DNA of 64,000 bases from CAIVAT01 sp037128705 (GCA_037128705.1 JBAXVX010000015.1:1-64000), one strand, 5' to 3'. Shown: positions 17,452 through 27,072, counted from the first letter of the stretch. The notes: a model not told the origin generated them from the sequence alone. Numbers and translations: made by a program.

Positions 17452-18158
17452 TTCTTACGCTGCTGGTATTCTTTATTCAAGGCATCCACAACGGTCGGGG
17501 TGATATCAAGGGTATCGTTGGTGACGAGGATCTCCCCTCCGGTTTTAAATCCCATGATGTAATCGAACTTATACTGGCGGTTAAAGCGCTTCAGAAAAGT
17601 GGTGACACTGTCGATCAGCCTGAGATTCATATTCATTTCCTGTTCCGAAATCTGCTGTGTATACCGATCCTTCTTCTGCATCAGCGATTGCTGTTTGGCC
17701 ATCAACTGCTCATAGATCACCTTGGCCTTGTCCTCCGGGATCGAATTACTTGAGATCTGACGCTGAAAATCATTGGCTTCCTTCTCGAGGGATGCCTGTT
17801 CATTTAACACTTCCGTCTGCAGCCTTTTTCCGGTACTTTCAAGATCCCTGCGCAGGATCTTGATATACTCGTACCTGGTATTCAGGCTGTCGATGTTGAC
17901 AAACACCACCGAAAGGGCTTTCCCTGAAGCTTTCTGGACGGCAAGCGGGACAGTGACTTCGGGAGACTTGCGGCTGGTAAGAAAAAGGACATATAAGACC
18001 ACCAATCCAACTAAAAGGATCAGTCCCAATACCGTGTTGAAATTGAATTCAAAAAACTGCGGCCGGGAAGGCATCTGGTTACTGACAATTTCCTTTTCAG
18101 GGTAATGAACTTTCACATCCTGAATGATTTCAGGCTTTTCTACATTTTCTTCTTGCAT
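17448..18158 (-). CDS. Membrane-anchored OmpH/Skp-like protein
   Basis: A 236-residue protein with the Skp/OmpH layout: a short beta-strand opening (LSVVFVNIDSLNTRYEYIK, from about residue 83), a long charged coiled coil (about 100-185) and a final beta portion with FDYIMGFKTGGEILV and NDTLDITPTVVDALNKEY. Skp is a periplasmic chaperone for outer membrane proteins. Unlike Skp this protein has no cleavable signal. It has a polar N-terminal tail of about 40 residues and then one transmembrane helix (about 42-62), so it is probably anchored in the inner membrane with the chaperone part in the periplasm. It lies between recQ (10-base gap) and a DUF4296 lipoprotein. Confidence 0.8.
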   Translation of the reverse strand: MQEENVEKPEIIQDVKVHYPEKEIVSNQMPSRPQFFEFNFNTVLGLILLVGLVVLYVLFLTSRKSPEVTVPLAVQKASGKALSVVFVNIDSLNTRYEYIKILRRDLESTGKRLQTEVLNEQASLEKEANDFQRQISSNSIPEDKAKVIYEQLMAKQQSLMQKKDRYTQQISEQEMNMNLRLIDSVTTFLKRFNRQYKFDYIMGFKTGGEILVTNDTLDITPTVVDALNKEYQQRKK

Positions 18159-18168
18159 ATTGGTTTGT

Positions 18169-20370
18169 TTAGTTTCCTAGTTCAGACATAAATTTGATTC
18201 GCATCAACCGGATTTCGTCCTCCGAGAATTCATCTTCGCCCAGATCTTTCAGGGCATCCTCAATGGAATCAGACTCCGCTTTACGGAAGTACTCAAAAAT
18301 CTCATCCTGATGATAAGGATCAACAAATTCGTCGATATAATATTTCACGTCGATTTTGGTTCCGGAACTCACAATGCTTTCGATTTCACTGATGAGTTCT
18401 TCAAAACTCAGATTTTTTGCCAGTGCAATGTCTTCAAGCGCCACCTTACGATCGATGCTCTGGATGATGTAGACCTTGATGCCCGATTTGTTTACAACCG
18501 ACTTTACGACCATGTCCATCGGCCGGATGATCTCGTTCTCTTCAACATACTCTTTGATCAGTTCGAGGAAAGGCTTGCCATATTTCAGCGCTTTTCCCGA
18601 ACCAACCCCCGTGATCTGCTTCAGCTCATCGATGGCCACCGGGTACTGAATGGCCATATCTTCCAGCGATGGATCCTGGAATATGACGAAAGGCGGGAGC
18701 TTTTCCTTGCGGGCTATTTCTTTCCTGAGATCCTTCAAAAGGGCAAACAGGGTTTTGTCAGCCGTGCTGCTTTTAGATCCCAAAGCTTCGTAAAGTTCCT
18801 CCTCTTCCGGATTTTCAAAGTCATGATCATCAACCAGCATGATCGAATGAGGACTTTTCAGGAACTCCATGCCTTCGGGACTTATCTTCAATAACCCATA
18901 ATTTTCAATATCCTTTGTAAGCAGGCGTTCGATCAGGGTTTGCCTTATCACGGCATTCCAGAATTTTTCATCATGGTCGGCTCCCTTGCCAAATACTTCA
19001 AGTTTATTGTGCTTGTAAGATTTGATGGTAGCTGCACTCTTTCCTAATATGATATTGATGATGTGCTTATTCTTAAACTGCTGTTTTACAGCAATCACCG
19101 TTTCAAGCACCAGTTGAACATATTGTTTTCCTTCAAATTTTTTCTTTGGATGCATACAGTTGTCACAGTTCTGACAGTTATCTTCGGTGTAGATCTCTCC
19201 AAAATAATGCAACAGTTGTTTGCGCCGGCAAACGGATGATTCACTATACGAAACGGTCTCCATCAGCAATTGCTTGGCAATCTCCTGCTCTGCAACTGCT
19301 TTTCCCTTGAGAAATTTCTCAAGTTTCTGGATATCATCGTAGCTGTAAAATGCAATGCAGTTTCCTTCGCCGTCGTCGCGACCGCTGCGTCCGGTCTCCT
19401 GGTAATAGCCTTCCAGGCTTTTCGGCATGTCGTAATGGATCACAAACCTGACATCCGGTTTGTCGATGCCCATTCCAAAAGCAATGGTAGCCACGATCAC
19501 ATCCACCTCCTCCATCAGGAATTTATCCTGGTTCTGGCGACGGGTTGTTGCATCAAGTCCGGCATGGTAAGGCAGGGCCTTGATGCCGTTGACCACGAAA
19601 CTCTCTGAAAGCTCTTCAACCTTCTTGCGGCTGAGGCAATACACAATGCCCGATTTACCGGCATGTCCCTTGATGAACTTGATAATGTCCTTGGTTACGT
19701 TTTTGGTTTTTGCCCGAACTTCATAATAGAGGTTAGACCTGTTGAAGGAGGAGAGGAACACGGAGGCCTCCATCATGTTAAGATTCTTCTGGATGTCCTG
19801 CTGAACCTTGGGGGTGGCCGTGGCCGTAAGTGCGATCACCGGCACCTTCTGCCCGATGGCCTCAATGATCGGCCTGAGCCGGCGGTATTCAGGCCTGAAA
19901 TCATGGCCCCATTCCGAAATGCAGTGTGCCTCATCAATGGCATAAAATGAGATCTGGATATTCTGCAGGAACTCGATGTTCTCCTCTTTCGTGATCGTCT
20001 CAGGTGCCACATACAACATCTTGGTCTTCCCGTCAACGATATCCTGTTTAACCTGCATGATCTCCTGCTTGCTGAGCGAGGAGTTCATAAAATGAGCGAT
20101 GTTATTCTCTGTGCCGAAACTCCGGATTGAATCCACCTGGTTTTTCATGAGGGCAATGAGCGGGGAAACGATGATAGCGGTTCCCGGTTTCATCATGGCA
20201 GGCAGCTGATAACACAGCGATTTTCCGCCGCCCGTGGGCATGATGACAAAGGTGTCAAGATTCGCTAAAACACTGCGAATGATGGCCTCCTGATTTCCCT
20301 TAAAGCTATCATATCCAAATACCTTCTTTAAGACTTCATGTAGCTTATGCTCGTCCTTAATGGCCGTCAT
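18169..20370 (-). CDS. recQ: ATP-dependent DNA helicase RecQ
   Basis: A 733-residue 3'-5' DNA helicase acting in recombination and replication-fork repair. Walker A PTGGGKSLCYQLPA has its lysine at residue 50; the DEAH box is in AIDEAHCISEWGHDFRPEY; helicase C motifs include VIVATIAFGMGIDKPDVRFV and QETGRSGRD. The RecQ-Ct zinc site has CRRKQLLHYFGE and NCQNCDNC. An HRDC domain (about 520-600, with LKQITGVGSGKALKYG) is followed by a further C-terminal region of about 130 residues rich in acidic residues, making it longer than the roughly 610-residue E. coli enzyme. It is first in an operon with the OmpH-like and DUF4296 genes. Confidence 0.95.
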   Translation of the reverse strand: MTAIKDEHKLHEVLKKVFGYDSFKGNQEAIIRSVLANLDTFVIMPTGGGKSLCYQLPAMMKPGTAIIVSPLIALMKNQVDSIRSFGTENNIAHFMNSSLSKQEIMQVKQDIVDGKTKMLYVAPETITKEENIEFLQNIQISFYAIDEAHCISEWGHDFRPEYRRLRPIIEAIGQKVPVIALTATATPKVQQDIQKNLNMMEASVFLSSFNRSNLYYEVRAKTKNVTKDIIKFIKGHAGKSGIVYCLSRKKVEELSESFVVNGIKALPYHAGLDATTRRQNQDKFLMEEVDVIVATIAFGMGIDKPDVRFVIHYDMPKSLEGYYQETGRSGRDDGEGNCIAFYSYDDIQKLEKFLKGKAVAEQEIAKQLLMETVSYSESSVCRRKQLLHYFGEIYTEDNCQNCDNCMHPKKKFEGKQYVQLVLETVIAVKQQFKNKHIINIILGKSAATIKSYKHNKLEVFGKGADHDEKFWNAVIRQTLIERLLTKDIENYGLLKISPEGMEFLKSPHSIMLVDDHDFENPEEEELYEALGSKSSTADKTLFALLKDLRKEIARKEKLPPFVIFQDPSLEDMAIQYPVAIDELKQITGVGSGKALKYGKPFLELIKEYVEENEIIRPMDMVVKSVVNKSGIKVYIIQSIDRKVALEDIALAKNLSFEELISEIESIVSSGTKIDVKYYIDEFVDPYHQDEIFEYFRKAESDSIEDALKDLGEDEFSEDEIRLMRIKFMSELGN

Positions 20371-20393
20371 TTGTTGACTTTGATTTATTTTAG

Positions 20394-20402
20394 TACTTTT
20401 GT
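20394..20402 (+). promoter_or_regulatory. -7 promoter element, probable kdsD promoter
   Basis: TACTTTTGT on the plus strand fits TAnnTTTG. It lies about 97 bases before the kdsD start, giving a leader of roughly 90 bases. It overlaps the divergent recQ leader. Confidence 0.45.
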
Positions 20403-20442
20403 TCAGGGTAAAATATTTTTCGCACCTTGATGGCGCCTATAT

Positions 20443-20451
20443 ACAAATGTA
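20443..20451 (-). promoter_or_regulatory. -7 promoter element of recQ
   Basis: TACATTTGT on the minus strand fits TAnnTTTG. Transcription would start near 20437 and run about 67 bases before the recQ ATG. The kdsD and recQ promoters face each other and overlap, so the two transcripts would share about 40 antisense bases. Confidence 0.5.
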
Positions 20452-20498
20452 AGTATAAACGAACGGAATAAACAAGTTTTTTAAAAAAAAATTGTGCA

Positions 20499-21464
20499 TT
20501 GAAAAATTTTCAGGCATTAAAAGCGATTGCTATCAATACAATAAAGGATGAGGCTAACGCCATAACAAATTTAGAAAAATTTGTTAACAAGGATTTTTTA
20601 AATTGCGTTGACCTGATCCTCCATTCAAAAGGTCGTGTCATCGTTACAGGTATAGGGAAAAGCGCCATCATTGGACAGAAAATCGTTGCAACATTAAATT
20701 CCACGGGAACCCCCGCCAGTTTCTTACATGCAGCAGATGCCATTCATGGCGACCTTGGAACCATCCAGAAAGAGGATATCGTTGTATGTATCTCCAAGAG
20801 CGGGGAGACGCCTGAAATTAAAATACTGATCCCCCTGCTGAAGGAATACGGCAGTTCGCTGATCGCCATGGTCGGGAATGCTGAATCTTACCTGGCCAGG
20901 CAGGCCGACCTGGTCATTGATACTACCGTTTCAAAAGAGGCCTGTCCCAACAACCTTGCACCCACCTCCAGCACCACAGCCCAGATGGTCATGGGCGATG
21001 CCCTGGCCGTATGCCTGCTTGAGGCCCGGGGCTTCACCTCCAGCGACTTTGCCCGGCTGCATCCCGGTGGTTCCATCGGAAAACAACTTTACCTGAAGGT
21101 CAGCGACCTCTACCCCGGGAACCGTGCTCCGCAGGTCCAGGATGCCGACAGCATTCAGAAGGTCATCATTGAGATATCATCGAACCGCCTGGGGGCCACC
21201 GCCGTGCTGAAAGGGAAGACACTGAAAGGGATCATTACCGATGGAGACCTCCGTCGCATGCTTGAAAAAAACAGCAACATCAGCAACCTTACTGCCGGCG
21301 ATATCATGTCGGCGAACCCCCGAACGATTGCTTCAGATACCCTTGTTGTAAATGCACTGAGTCTCATGCGCCAGAATAACATTACCCAGCTTCTGGTTGT
21401 CGATAAAAAAGTGTACAAAGGGGTCATTCACCTTCACGATATCCTGCGTGAAGGCATTTTATAA
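20499..21464 (+). CDS. kdsD: D-arabinose-5-phosphate isomerase (SIS-CBS)
   Basis: A 321-residue isomerase that turns ribulose 5-phosphate into arabinose 5-phosphate, the first step to KDO of lipopolysaccharide. The SIS sugar-isomerase domain covers about 35-170, with VTGIGKSAIIGQKI, LNSTGTPASFLHAADAIHGDLG and CISKSGETPE. A linker with GDALAVCLLEARGF, FARLHPGGSIGK leads to two CBS domains (about 205-320). No ATG is available at the family N-terminus; the frame opens at TTG 20499, giving MKNFQALKAI.., the expected start for this family. It overlaps the next gene by 17 bases. Confidence 0.9.
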   Translation: MKNFQALKAIAINTIKDEANAITNLEKFVNKDFLNCVDLILHSKGRVIVTGIGKSAIIGQKIVATLNSTGTPASFLHAADAIHGDLGTIQKEDIVVCISKSGETPEIKILIPLLKEYGSSLIAMVGNAESYLARQADLVIDTTVSKEACPNNLAPTSSTTAQMVMGDALAVCLLEARGFTSSDFARLHPGGSIGKQLYLKVSDLYPGNRAPQVQDADSIQKVIIEISSNRLGATAVLKGKTLKGIITDGDLRRMLEKNSNISNLTAGDIMSANPRTIASDTLVVNALSLMRQNNITQLLVVDKKVYKGVIHLHDILREGIL

Positions 21465-23946
21465 AATAGCCCTCCCCTGCATCCTGTTTCTCTGCTTTCT
21501 GGCATGCCCCTATGGTGTATCTGCCCAGATAACGAAAATCATGGGATCCGTTCACGATTCAATATCAAGGGAGGCCATCCCCTTTGCGAATATTGTGATC
21601 CCCGGAACCACCATTGGGACGCTGACCGATTTCAATGGCAATTATGCCCTGGAATTCAAAATCAAGGGTGATTCCATCAAGGCCTTCCTGATCGGATACA
21701 ACGGCGTTGTGAAAAAAATCCAGCGGAACCATTTTCAAACCATCGATTTTGTCCTCAACCCCCAAAACCTGAACCTGCCGGAGGTCACGATAAAATACAG
21801 CGGAAACCCGGCTGAAACGATCATTAAAAAAGTGATCAGGGAGAAGAATAAGAACACACTGCAGTCATTTCAAACCTACCAGTACGAAGCCTACACGAAA
21901 ATCGAACTGGATGCAAACAACATCACCGATCAATTTAAAAGCAGGAAACTGCTCAAACAGTTTGACTTTGTCTGGAGCTATCTCGACACCTCCACCATGA
22001 ACGGGAAAATCTACCTTCCGGTGTTTATTACTGAGACCATGTCGGATATCTATTTTCGAAAATCGCCCCGTTCACGGAAAGAGATTATCAAGGCATCTTC
22101 CCTTTCCGGGTTGAAAAATGCCAGCGTCTCCCAATTCCTGGGAAATCTGTCGGAGCAGGTTGATGTGTATAAGAACTTTATCCCGCTTTTTGAGAAGAAC
22201 TTTGTAAGCCCTGTTTCTGATGTTGCCATTGATTATTATAAGTTTTACCTGGTCGACAGTGCCTATATGGGCAATAAATGGTGCTATCATATCATGTTCA
22301 AACCCAGGCGGAAGCAGGAGCTGACCTTTACGGGAAACCTATGGGTCAACGACACCTCCTTTGCTGTTAAACAACTGGTCATGCGCATTGCGGATGATGC
22401 CAATGTCAACTTTATCAATGATCTTGAGGTGGAGCAGGAGTTTGAATGGACAGGTGATCTTTTCTGGATGCTCACCAAGGACAAGCTGAACGTTGACTTT
22501 AACATCCTGAACGATTCAAAGAAGACCATCGGTTTTTTTGGCCACCGAACCACCATTTACCAGGACTTTCGTTTCGACATCCCCGAAAGCAAGCGCTTCT
22601 TTCACCTGCCCACCGACGTTTTTATCGATCCTGCTGCCACTGAAAAATCGAAGGAATACTGGGCGGAGGAAAGGCCTGAAAAACTCAGCGCCAAGGAGGA
22701 GGGCATCTACACGATGGTCGACTCGGTGAAGGCCGTCCCCGCCTACAAAACCTATGAAAATATCATCTATGGAATTTTCACGGGATATTTTCCCTGGGGC
22801 CTGATCGAAATAGGTCCTTATGCCAAATTATTCAGTTACAATGGCGTGGAGGGCGCCCGCTTCAGGCTGGGCCTGAGAACCTCCAACAAATTCAGCAAAA
22901 ATATACAATTGGAGGCGTACCTTGCCTATGGCACCCTGGACCAAGCCTTTAAATACGGGGGGAACCTGATTTATATGGTCAGCAAAAATCCTCGGCGCGA
23001 CCTCACAGCCGAATTCAAATACGATGTTGAGCAGCTGGGATCAAGCCCCTATTCATTTTCAACAGACAACATCCTTTCCTCCCTGTTTCACCGCGGACCC
23101 AACAACAAGCTCACCATGGTCCGCGATTATCGCGTCGCATACGAACACGAATGGTTTACCGGTTTTTTGAATCGCATCCATCTCATCCACCGGGAGGTAT
23201 TTCCGCTGGGGGCAACCGAATTCATCGTATTTCCCGGCCAGGGTGAAGATCCTCAGACCATGAATTCCATTTACACCTCTGAGATCCAGCTCGACACGCG
23301 CCTGTCATTCCGTGAACGATTTATTTCGGCGGAGTTTGCAAGGGTGACCATCAGTTCTACCTATCCGATCGTTCAGTTATCATTCACCTATGGAATCCCG
23401 CAGGTGTTTAAAAGTGATTATGAATACCAGAAACTGGTGCTGAATGTTTCAGAGTGGTTCCACTTTAAAACCATCGGTTGGTCGAAATACATCATTGAAG
23501 CCGGGAAAATATGGGGAACACTGCCCTACCCCCTGTTGAAAATCCATGATGGAAACCAGTCGTTTATGTATGACGATCATGCATCAAACCTGATGGATTA
23601 CTATGAATTTGTGAGCGACAACTGGATCACAGCATCCTACACACATCATTTCGACGGGCTGCTGTTTAACAAAATACCACTTTTCCGCAAACTGAAATGG
23701 AGAGAGGTGGCCCATGTCCGGGGTGTGTTTGGGACATTGAGTGACAAAAACGCTCAATACTCACTCTTTCCCGGGAACCTGCGGTCGTTCGCCAGCCAGC
23801 CATACTGGGAGGCAGGAGCCGGCATTGAAAATATATTCAAAATTATCAGGATCGATGCCATTTGGCGAATGAGTCACCTCCACGATGACGGCAATCCTGA
23901 TGTCTCTAAATTCGGAATATTCGTTTCCCTATTCTTTTCTTTTTAA
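21448..23946 (+). CDS. DUF5686 / carboxypeptidase-regulatory-like outer membrane protein
   Basis: An 832-residue predicted outer membrane protein. A GTG at 21448, inside the last codons of kdsD, gives a proper signal peptide ending GVSAQ; no ATG exists before residue 32. The N-terminal CarboxypepD_reg-like domain has IMGSVHDSISREAIPFANIVI and GTLTDFNGNYALEF. The large remainder matches the DUF5686 type (EKNKNTLQSFQTYQYEAYTK near residue 140) and ends in a beta-barrel with terminal aromatic SLFFSF. The family is common in Bacteroidota and its function is unknown. The kdsD-this-lptB order hints at an envelope or lipopolysaccharide link, which is inference. Confidence 0.85.
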   Translation: MKAFYKIALPCILFLCFLACPYGVSAQITKIMGSVHDSISREAIPFANIVIPGTTIGTLTDFNGNYALEFKIKGDSIKAFLIGYNGVVKKIQRNHFQTIDFVLNPQNLNLPEVTIKYSGNPAETIIKKVIREKNKNTLQSFQTYQYEAYTKIELDANNITDQFKSRKLLKQFDFVWSYLDTSTMNGKIYLPVFITETMSDIYFRKSPRSRKEIIKASSLSGLKNASVSQFLGNLSEQVDVYKNFIPLFEKNFVSPVSDVAIDYYKFYLVDSAYMGNKWCYHIMFKPRRKQELTFTGNLWVNDTSFAVKQLVMRIADDANVNFINDLEVEQEFEWTGDLFWMLTKDKLNVDFNILNDSKKTIGFFGHRTTIYQDFRFDIPESKRFFHLPTDVFIDPAATEKSKEYWAEERPEKLSAKEEGIYTMVDSVKAVPAYKTYENIIYGIFTGYFPWGLIEIGPYAKLFSYNGVEGARFRLGLRTSNKFSKNIQLEAYLAYGTLDQAFKYGGNLIYMVSKNPRRDLTAEFKYDVEQLGSSPYSFSTDNILSSLFHRGPNNKLTMVRDYRVAYEHEWFTGFLNRIHLIHREVFPLGATEFIVFPGQGEDPQTMNSIYTSEIQLDTRLSFRERFISAEFARVTISSTYPIVQLSFTYGIPQVFKSDYEYQKLVLNVSEWFHFKTIGWSKYIIEAGKIWGTLPYPLLKIHDGNQSFMYDDHASNLMDYYEFVSDNWITASYTHHFDGLLFNKIPLFRKLKWREVAHVRGVFGTLSDKNAQYSLFPGNLRSFASQPYWEAGAGIENIFKIIRIDAIWRMSHLHDDGNPDVSKFGIFVSLFFSF

Positions 23947-23952
23947 TTTTGC
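23944..23952 (+). promoter_or_regulatory. -7 promoter element of lptB
   Basis: TAATTTTGC fits TAnnTTTG; its first three bases are the TAA stop of the preceding gene. A start near 23958 places the lptB ATG at 23990 about 32 bases downstream and argues against longer N-terminal versions. Confidence 0.55.
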
Positions 23953-23989
23953 GGTGTTGCAAATGCCGCTGCCCATTAAAAATGACTGC

Positions 23990-24712
23990 ATGATTCTCAG
24001 GACTGAAAAGATCATTAAAAAATACCGGAACCGCACTGTAGTAAATGAGGTTTCCATTGAACTGAACCAGGGGGAGATCGTTGGATTGCTCGGTCCGAAC
24101 GGCGCCGGGAAGACCACCTCTTTCTACATCATCGTAGGTCTTATCAAGCCTCTGGCCGGGGAAGTGTTTCTCGACGATCTGAACATCACCAATGAGCCCA
24201 TGTATAAAAGAGCGCAGCGTGGCATCAGTTACCTGCCGCAGGAGGCATCTATATTCAGGAAGCTGAGCGTGGAGGATAACATCAAGGCCATCCTGGAATT
24301 CACAGGGCTTACCAAGGATCTGCAAAAGGAGCGGCTTGAAAAATTACTGGATGAATTCGGATTGCAGCACGTCAGGAAAAGCCAGGGAATCACCCTGTCG
24401 GGAGGCGAACGCCGGAGGTGTGAAATAGCCCGCTCGCTGGCCGTGGATCCGAAGTTCGTCCTGCTCGACGAACCATTTGCCGGCATCGACCCCATTGCCG
24501 TGGAGGATATCCAGCTCATCGTAACAAAACTGAAGGAAAAAAACATTGGTGTGCTCATCACCGATCACAATGTGCACGAAACGCTTTCTATCACCGACCG
24601 CTCCTACCTCCTTTTTGAAGGCTCCATTCTCAGGGCCGGCACCGGACAGGAACTAGCCGACGACCCGCATGTACGGAAGGTTTACCTTGGCCAGAATTTT
24701 GAATTGCGCTAG
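23990..24712 (+). CDS. lptB: Lipopolysaccharide export ABC transporter ATPase
   Basis: A 240-residue ABC ATPase that powers LPS extraction from the inner membrane with LptF/LptG/LptC. Walker A is GPNGAGKTTS, the family phrase FYIIVGLIKP follows, Q-loop SYLPQEASIFRKLSV, signature LSGGERRRCEIAR, Walker B FVLLDEPFAGIDP and the switch His in LITDHNVHE. The start MILRTEKIIKKYRNRTVV matches LptB N-termini; in-frame codons further upstream lie in the preceding gene and promoter. The permease genes lptFG are not in the window. Confidence 0.93.
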   Translation: MILRTEKIIKKYRNRTVVNEVSIELNQGEIVGLLGPNGAGKTTSFYIIVGLIKPLAGEVFLDDLNITNEPMYKRAQRGISYLPQEASIFRKLSVEDNIKAILEFTGLTKDLQKERLEKLLDEFGLQHVRKSQGITLSGGERRRCEIARSLAVDPKFVLLDEPFAGIDPIAVEDIQLIVTKLKEKNIGVLITDHNVHETLSITDRSYLLFEGSILRAGTGQELADDPHVRKVYLGQNFELR

Positions 24713-24733
24713 AACCCGATGGTCCCCGGTCCA

Positions 24734-25477
24734 TCAATCGGGGATATAATGCTGGAAAAAGATCGACATCAGGATATACAGGATGATGATGACCGGTATT
24801 GCGCTTAGGAAAAACAGGGCAATCAGGATCACTGATATGATCAGGAAAATATAACGAAGCTGGTTCCCCTTCCAGGCAAGCGATTTAAATTTCATTGAAA
24901 ATATCTTGAATTCCGAGATCAGCAGGTAGGAGAAGAACACGGCCAGGATGGTCAGGATTCGGGTATTGGAGAAAAACTGCACCAGAAAATCAAGATGGAT
25001 CAGGCTGAACAGGTGTGGTTGAACAAAAAGCACCAGCGGAATGGAGGCAAAGAAAAATGCATTGGCCGGCGTTGGCAACCCGATGAAATTCACCTCCTGC
25101 CGAAGGTCAATATTGAATTTGGCAAGCCTGAGCGCCGAACAGATGGGGATCAGCATCGCAAAATAGGGAGCTATCTGCATTCGTTCCAACAAATTACAGC
25201 TGCCGTTACAATGAGCGGATATCATCTGGAATACCATGATCCCGGGAGCCACCCCGAAAGACACCATATCGGCCAGCGAATCAAGCTGCTTGCCCAATTC
25301 CGAGTGTGCCTTAAGAATCCTGGCTGCATTGCCGTCCAAAAAATCAAACAGGCCGGCAATAAAAATAAAAAGGGAGCCATAGACATAATCACCCTTAAAC
25401 ATCAGCGTAATTGAAATCAACCCGCTGAACAGGTTAAGGATCGTGAGCGTATTCGGAATATGTTGCCTGATGTTCAT
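24734..25477 (-). CDS. pssA: CDP-diacylglycerol--serine O-phosphatidyltransferase
   Basis: A 247-residue polytopic membrane enzyme making phosphatidylserine, the precursor of phosphatidylethanolamine. The CDP-alcohol phosphotransferase motif DG-x2-AR-x8-G-x3-D-x3-D is intact (DGNAAR, then GKQLDSLAD, about residues 47-70). The N-terminus RQHIPNTLTILNLFSGL is typical of bacterial type II PssA. Around seven hydrophobic segments are visible. The last ones (about 190-240) are extremely hydrophobic. An imperfect -7 box (TAATTTTAC, 25493-25501) lies just upstream. Convergent with lptB. Confidence 0.92.
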   Translation of the reverse strand: MNIRQHIPNTLTILNLFSGLISITLMFKGDYVYGSLFIFIAGLFDFLDGNAARILKAHSELGKQLDSLADMVSFGVAPGIMVFQMISAHCNGSCNLLERMQIAPYFAMLIPICSALRLAKFNIDLRQEVNFIGLPTPANAFFFASIPLVLFVQPHLFSLIHLDFLVQFFSNTRILTILAVFFSYLLISEFKIFSMKFKSLAWKGNQLRYIFLIISVILIALFFLSAIPVIIILYILMSIFFQHYIPD

Positions 25478-25577
25478 AAACTGGAATTTCTGGTAAAATT
25501 ACCGATAATTTAATGAAATACCACCAAAACGAATAATTCCTGTTTCTGCCTGTGCTCATCTGCGGCGGATATTTTCA

Positions 25578-25586
25578 TACTTTTGC
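25578..25586 (+). promoter_or_regulatory. -7 promoter element of the porin gene
   Basis: TACTTTTGC fits TAnnTTTG exactly, 41 bases before the ATG at 25627. The rest of 25478-25577 is AT-rich with no further signal that I can support. Confidence 0.55.
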
Positions 25587-25626
25587 CCTGCTTATATTTT
25601 ATGGAATGTGACAATCATAAACGATT

Positions 25627-27072
25627 ATGAAACAACCCATTTACAAATTTATCCTCCTTGCCTGCCTGCTGATGTTCCTTTCAGGAGGGGCCCGTGCCCA
25701 GTTCACCATCTCCGCCGAATTCAGGCCGAGACTTGAATATCGTGATGGTTATTCCAGGCTTAGGGATTCAAGCCAATCTCCCTATCCTGACATCCTGGGG
25801 CGAAACAGGCTGATCTTTGATTATAAGAATGAGCAGTTCATGGCCCGGTTCTCCTTGCAGCATGCGTATGTGTATGGTGAGAATAATTATTCATCGGACA
25901 CCATCACCCGGAATACCATCAATATTTACGAAGGATGGTTCAGGTATAGTTTTACCAAAGGATTTGCCATAAAAATCGGGCGCATGGAGCTGATTTATGA
26001 TGATGCACGGCTGTTTGGGAACTCAAACTGGGGACAGAAGGGCGCCACGCATGATGTGGGAGTGGTACAATGGGAATCTGCAAAGGAGGGCTACAGAGGC
26101 GATTTCGGATTTGCCATCAACAATACGGCGCCGGCAGGCTCCTTCCTGGCCTCCTATCCTTTGAAAAATTACAAATATCTCGGATACCTCTATGAACAAA
26201 AGAAATTTCTCAACGACCGGCTGGTATTCAGTGTCATTGCAATCCTTGATGTATTTCAGAAGCCTGCCACCTCGAGTAAAACAAAATCGACGCGATATGA
26301 CACACTGTATGTCACCAATGAAAACCACGACACCATCGGGACAACCGTGCTGCCCACGGTGTCCACCGCCACGGTGACCACCTCCTACCCGGATCAGTTG
26401 TATGGCAGGTTCACCTTTGGCGGAACCGTTGGATTTACTGCGGGAAACCTGAAATTGTTTGCAGCGGGCTATTACCAGTCAGGCCATTTCAGTGATGGGA
26501 GGAAAATCAACGCCGGTTTTTATGGCGGGTATGCATCGTATAAAGTATTTAAACCGCTAACCCTGCTGGTGGGATATGAAAGGCTCAGCGGGAACAACTA
26601 TTCCGACACGACCGGATTAAAAACCAAATCGACCTCCTTTTCGGCACTCTATTGTACAAACCATGGCTTTTACGGGTACATGGATATGTTTATAAGCCAG
26701 GTCATCAGCGGCAACAGTGCCGGGCTCACCGATCTTTACGGCAGGGCCACCCTTACGCTTGGCAGCAAAACATCCGTTGAAGCAACCTACCGGTTGTTCG
26801 GGCTGGCTAAAGGATATTTGCCTGTAACCGTCAAAAAAGCCGGTGATCTTCCATACATGGAGGTGGGCAAGCGCCTGGGGTCGGAGGTTGACCTGATGGT
26901 CATTTATAAACCTGTCCCTAACCTGGAACTGAATGGCGCCTATTGTTTTTTCCTGCCCACATCAACCATGGAGCGGCTGGATGCGCTGAATCCGGGCACC
27001 AGCAAATGGGCTCAGTACGCCTACATCATGCTGACCTACAAACCCAATTTTTTCAATTCCGACAAGCACTGA
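25627..27072 (+). CDS. Alginate-export-like outer membrane beta-barrel porin
   Basis: A 481-residue protein with a signal peptide (cleavage after GARAQ) and no TonB plug. The mature protein opens with FTISAEFRPRLEYRDGY and carries the phrases IKIGRMELIYDDARLFGNSNWGQ-type (split around residue 118-140), which are characteristic of the alginate_exp family of 18-strand porins. It ends in a strand with YIMLTYKP. It probably allows diffusion of a small anionic or neutral solute; no alginate genes are linked, so the substrate is unknown. Confidence 0.8.
   Translation: MKQPIYKFILLACLLMFLSGGARAQFTISAEFRPRLEYRDGYSRLRDSSQSPYPDILGRNRLIFDYKNEQFMARFSLQHAYVYGENNYSSDTITRNTINIYEGWFRYSFTKGFAIKIGRMELIYDDARLFGNSNWGQKGATHDVGVVQWESAKEGYRGDFGFAINNTAPAGSFLASYPLKNYKYLGYLYEQKKFLNDRLVFSVIAILDVFQKPATSSKTKSTRYDTLYVTNENHDTIGTTVLPTVSTATVTTSYPDQLYGRFTFGGTVGFTAGNLKLFAAGYYQSGHFSDGRKINAGFYGGYASYKVFKPLTLLVGYERLSGNNYSDTTGLKTKSTSFSALYCTNHGFYGYMDMFISQVISGNSAGLTDLYGRATLTLGSKTSVEATYRLFGLAKGYLPVTVKKAGDLPYMEVGKRLGSEVDLMVIYKPVPNLELNGAYCFFLPTSTMERLDALNPGTSKWAQYAYIMLTYKPNFFNSDKH

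Noticed and set aside
24714..24745. Terminator between lptB and pssA
   Set aside because: CCCGAT and ATCGGG can pair, but the stem is interrupted, overlaps the end of pssA and has no T tract.
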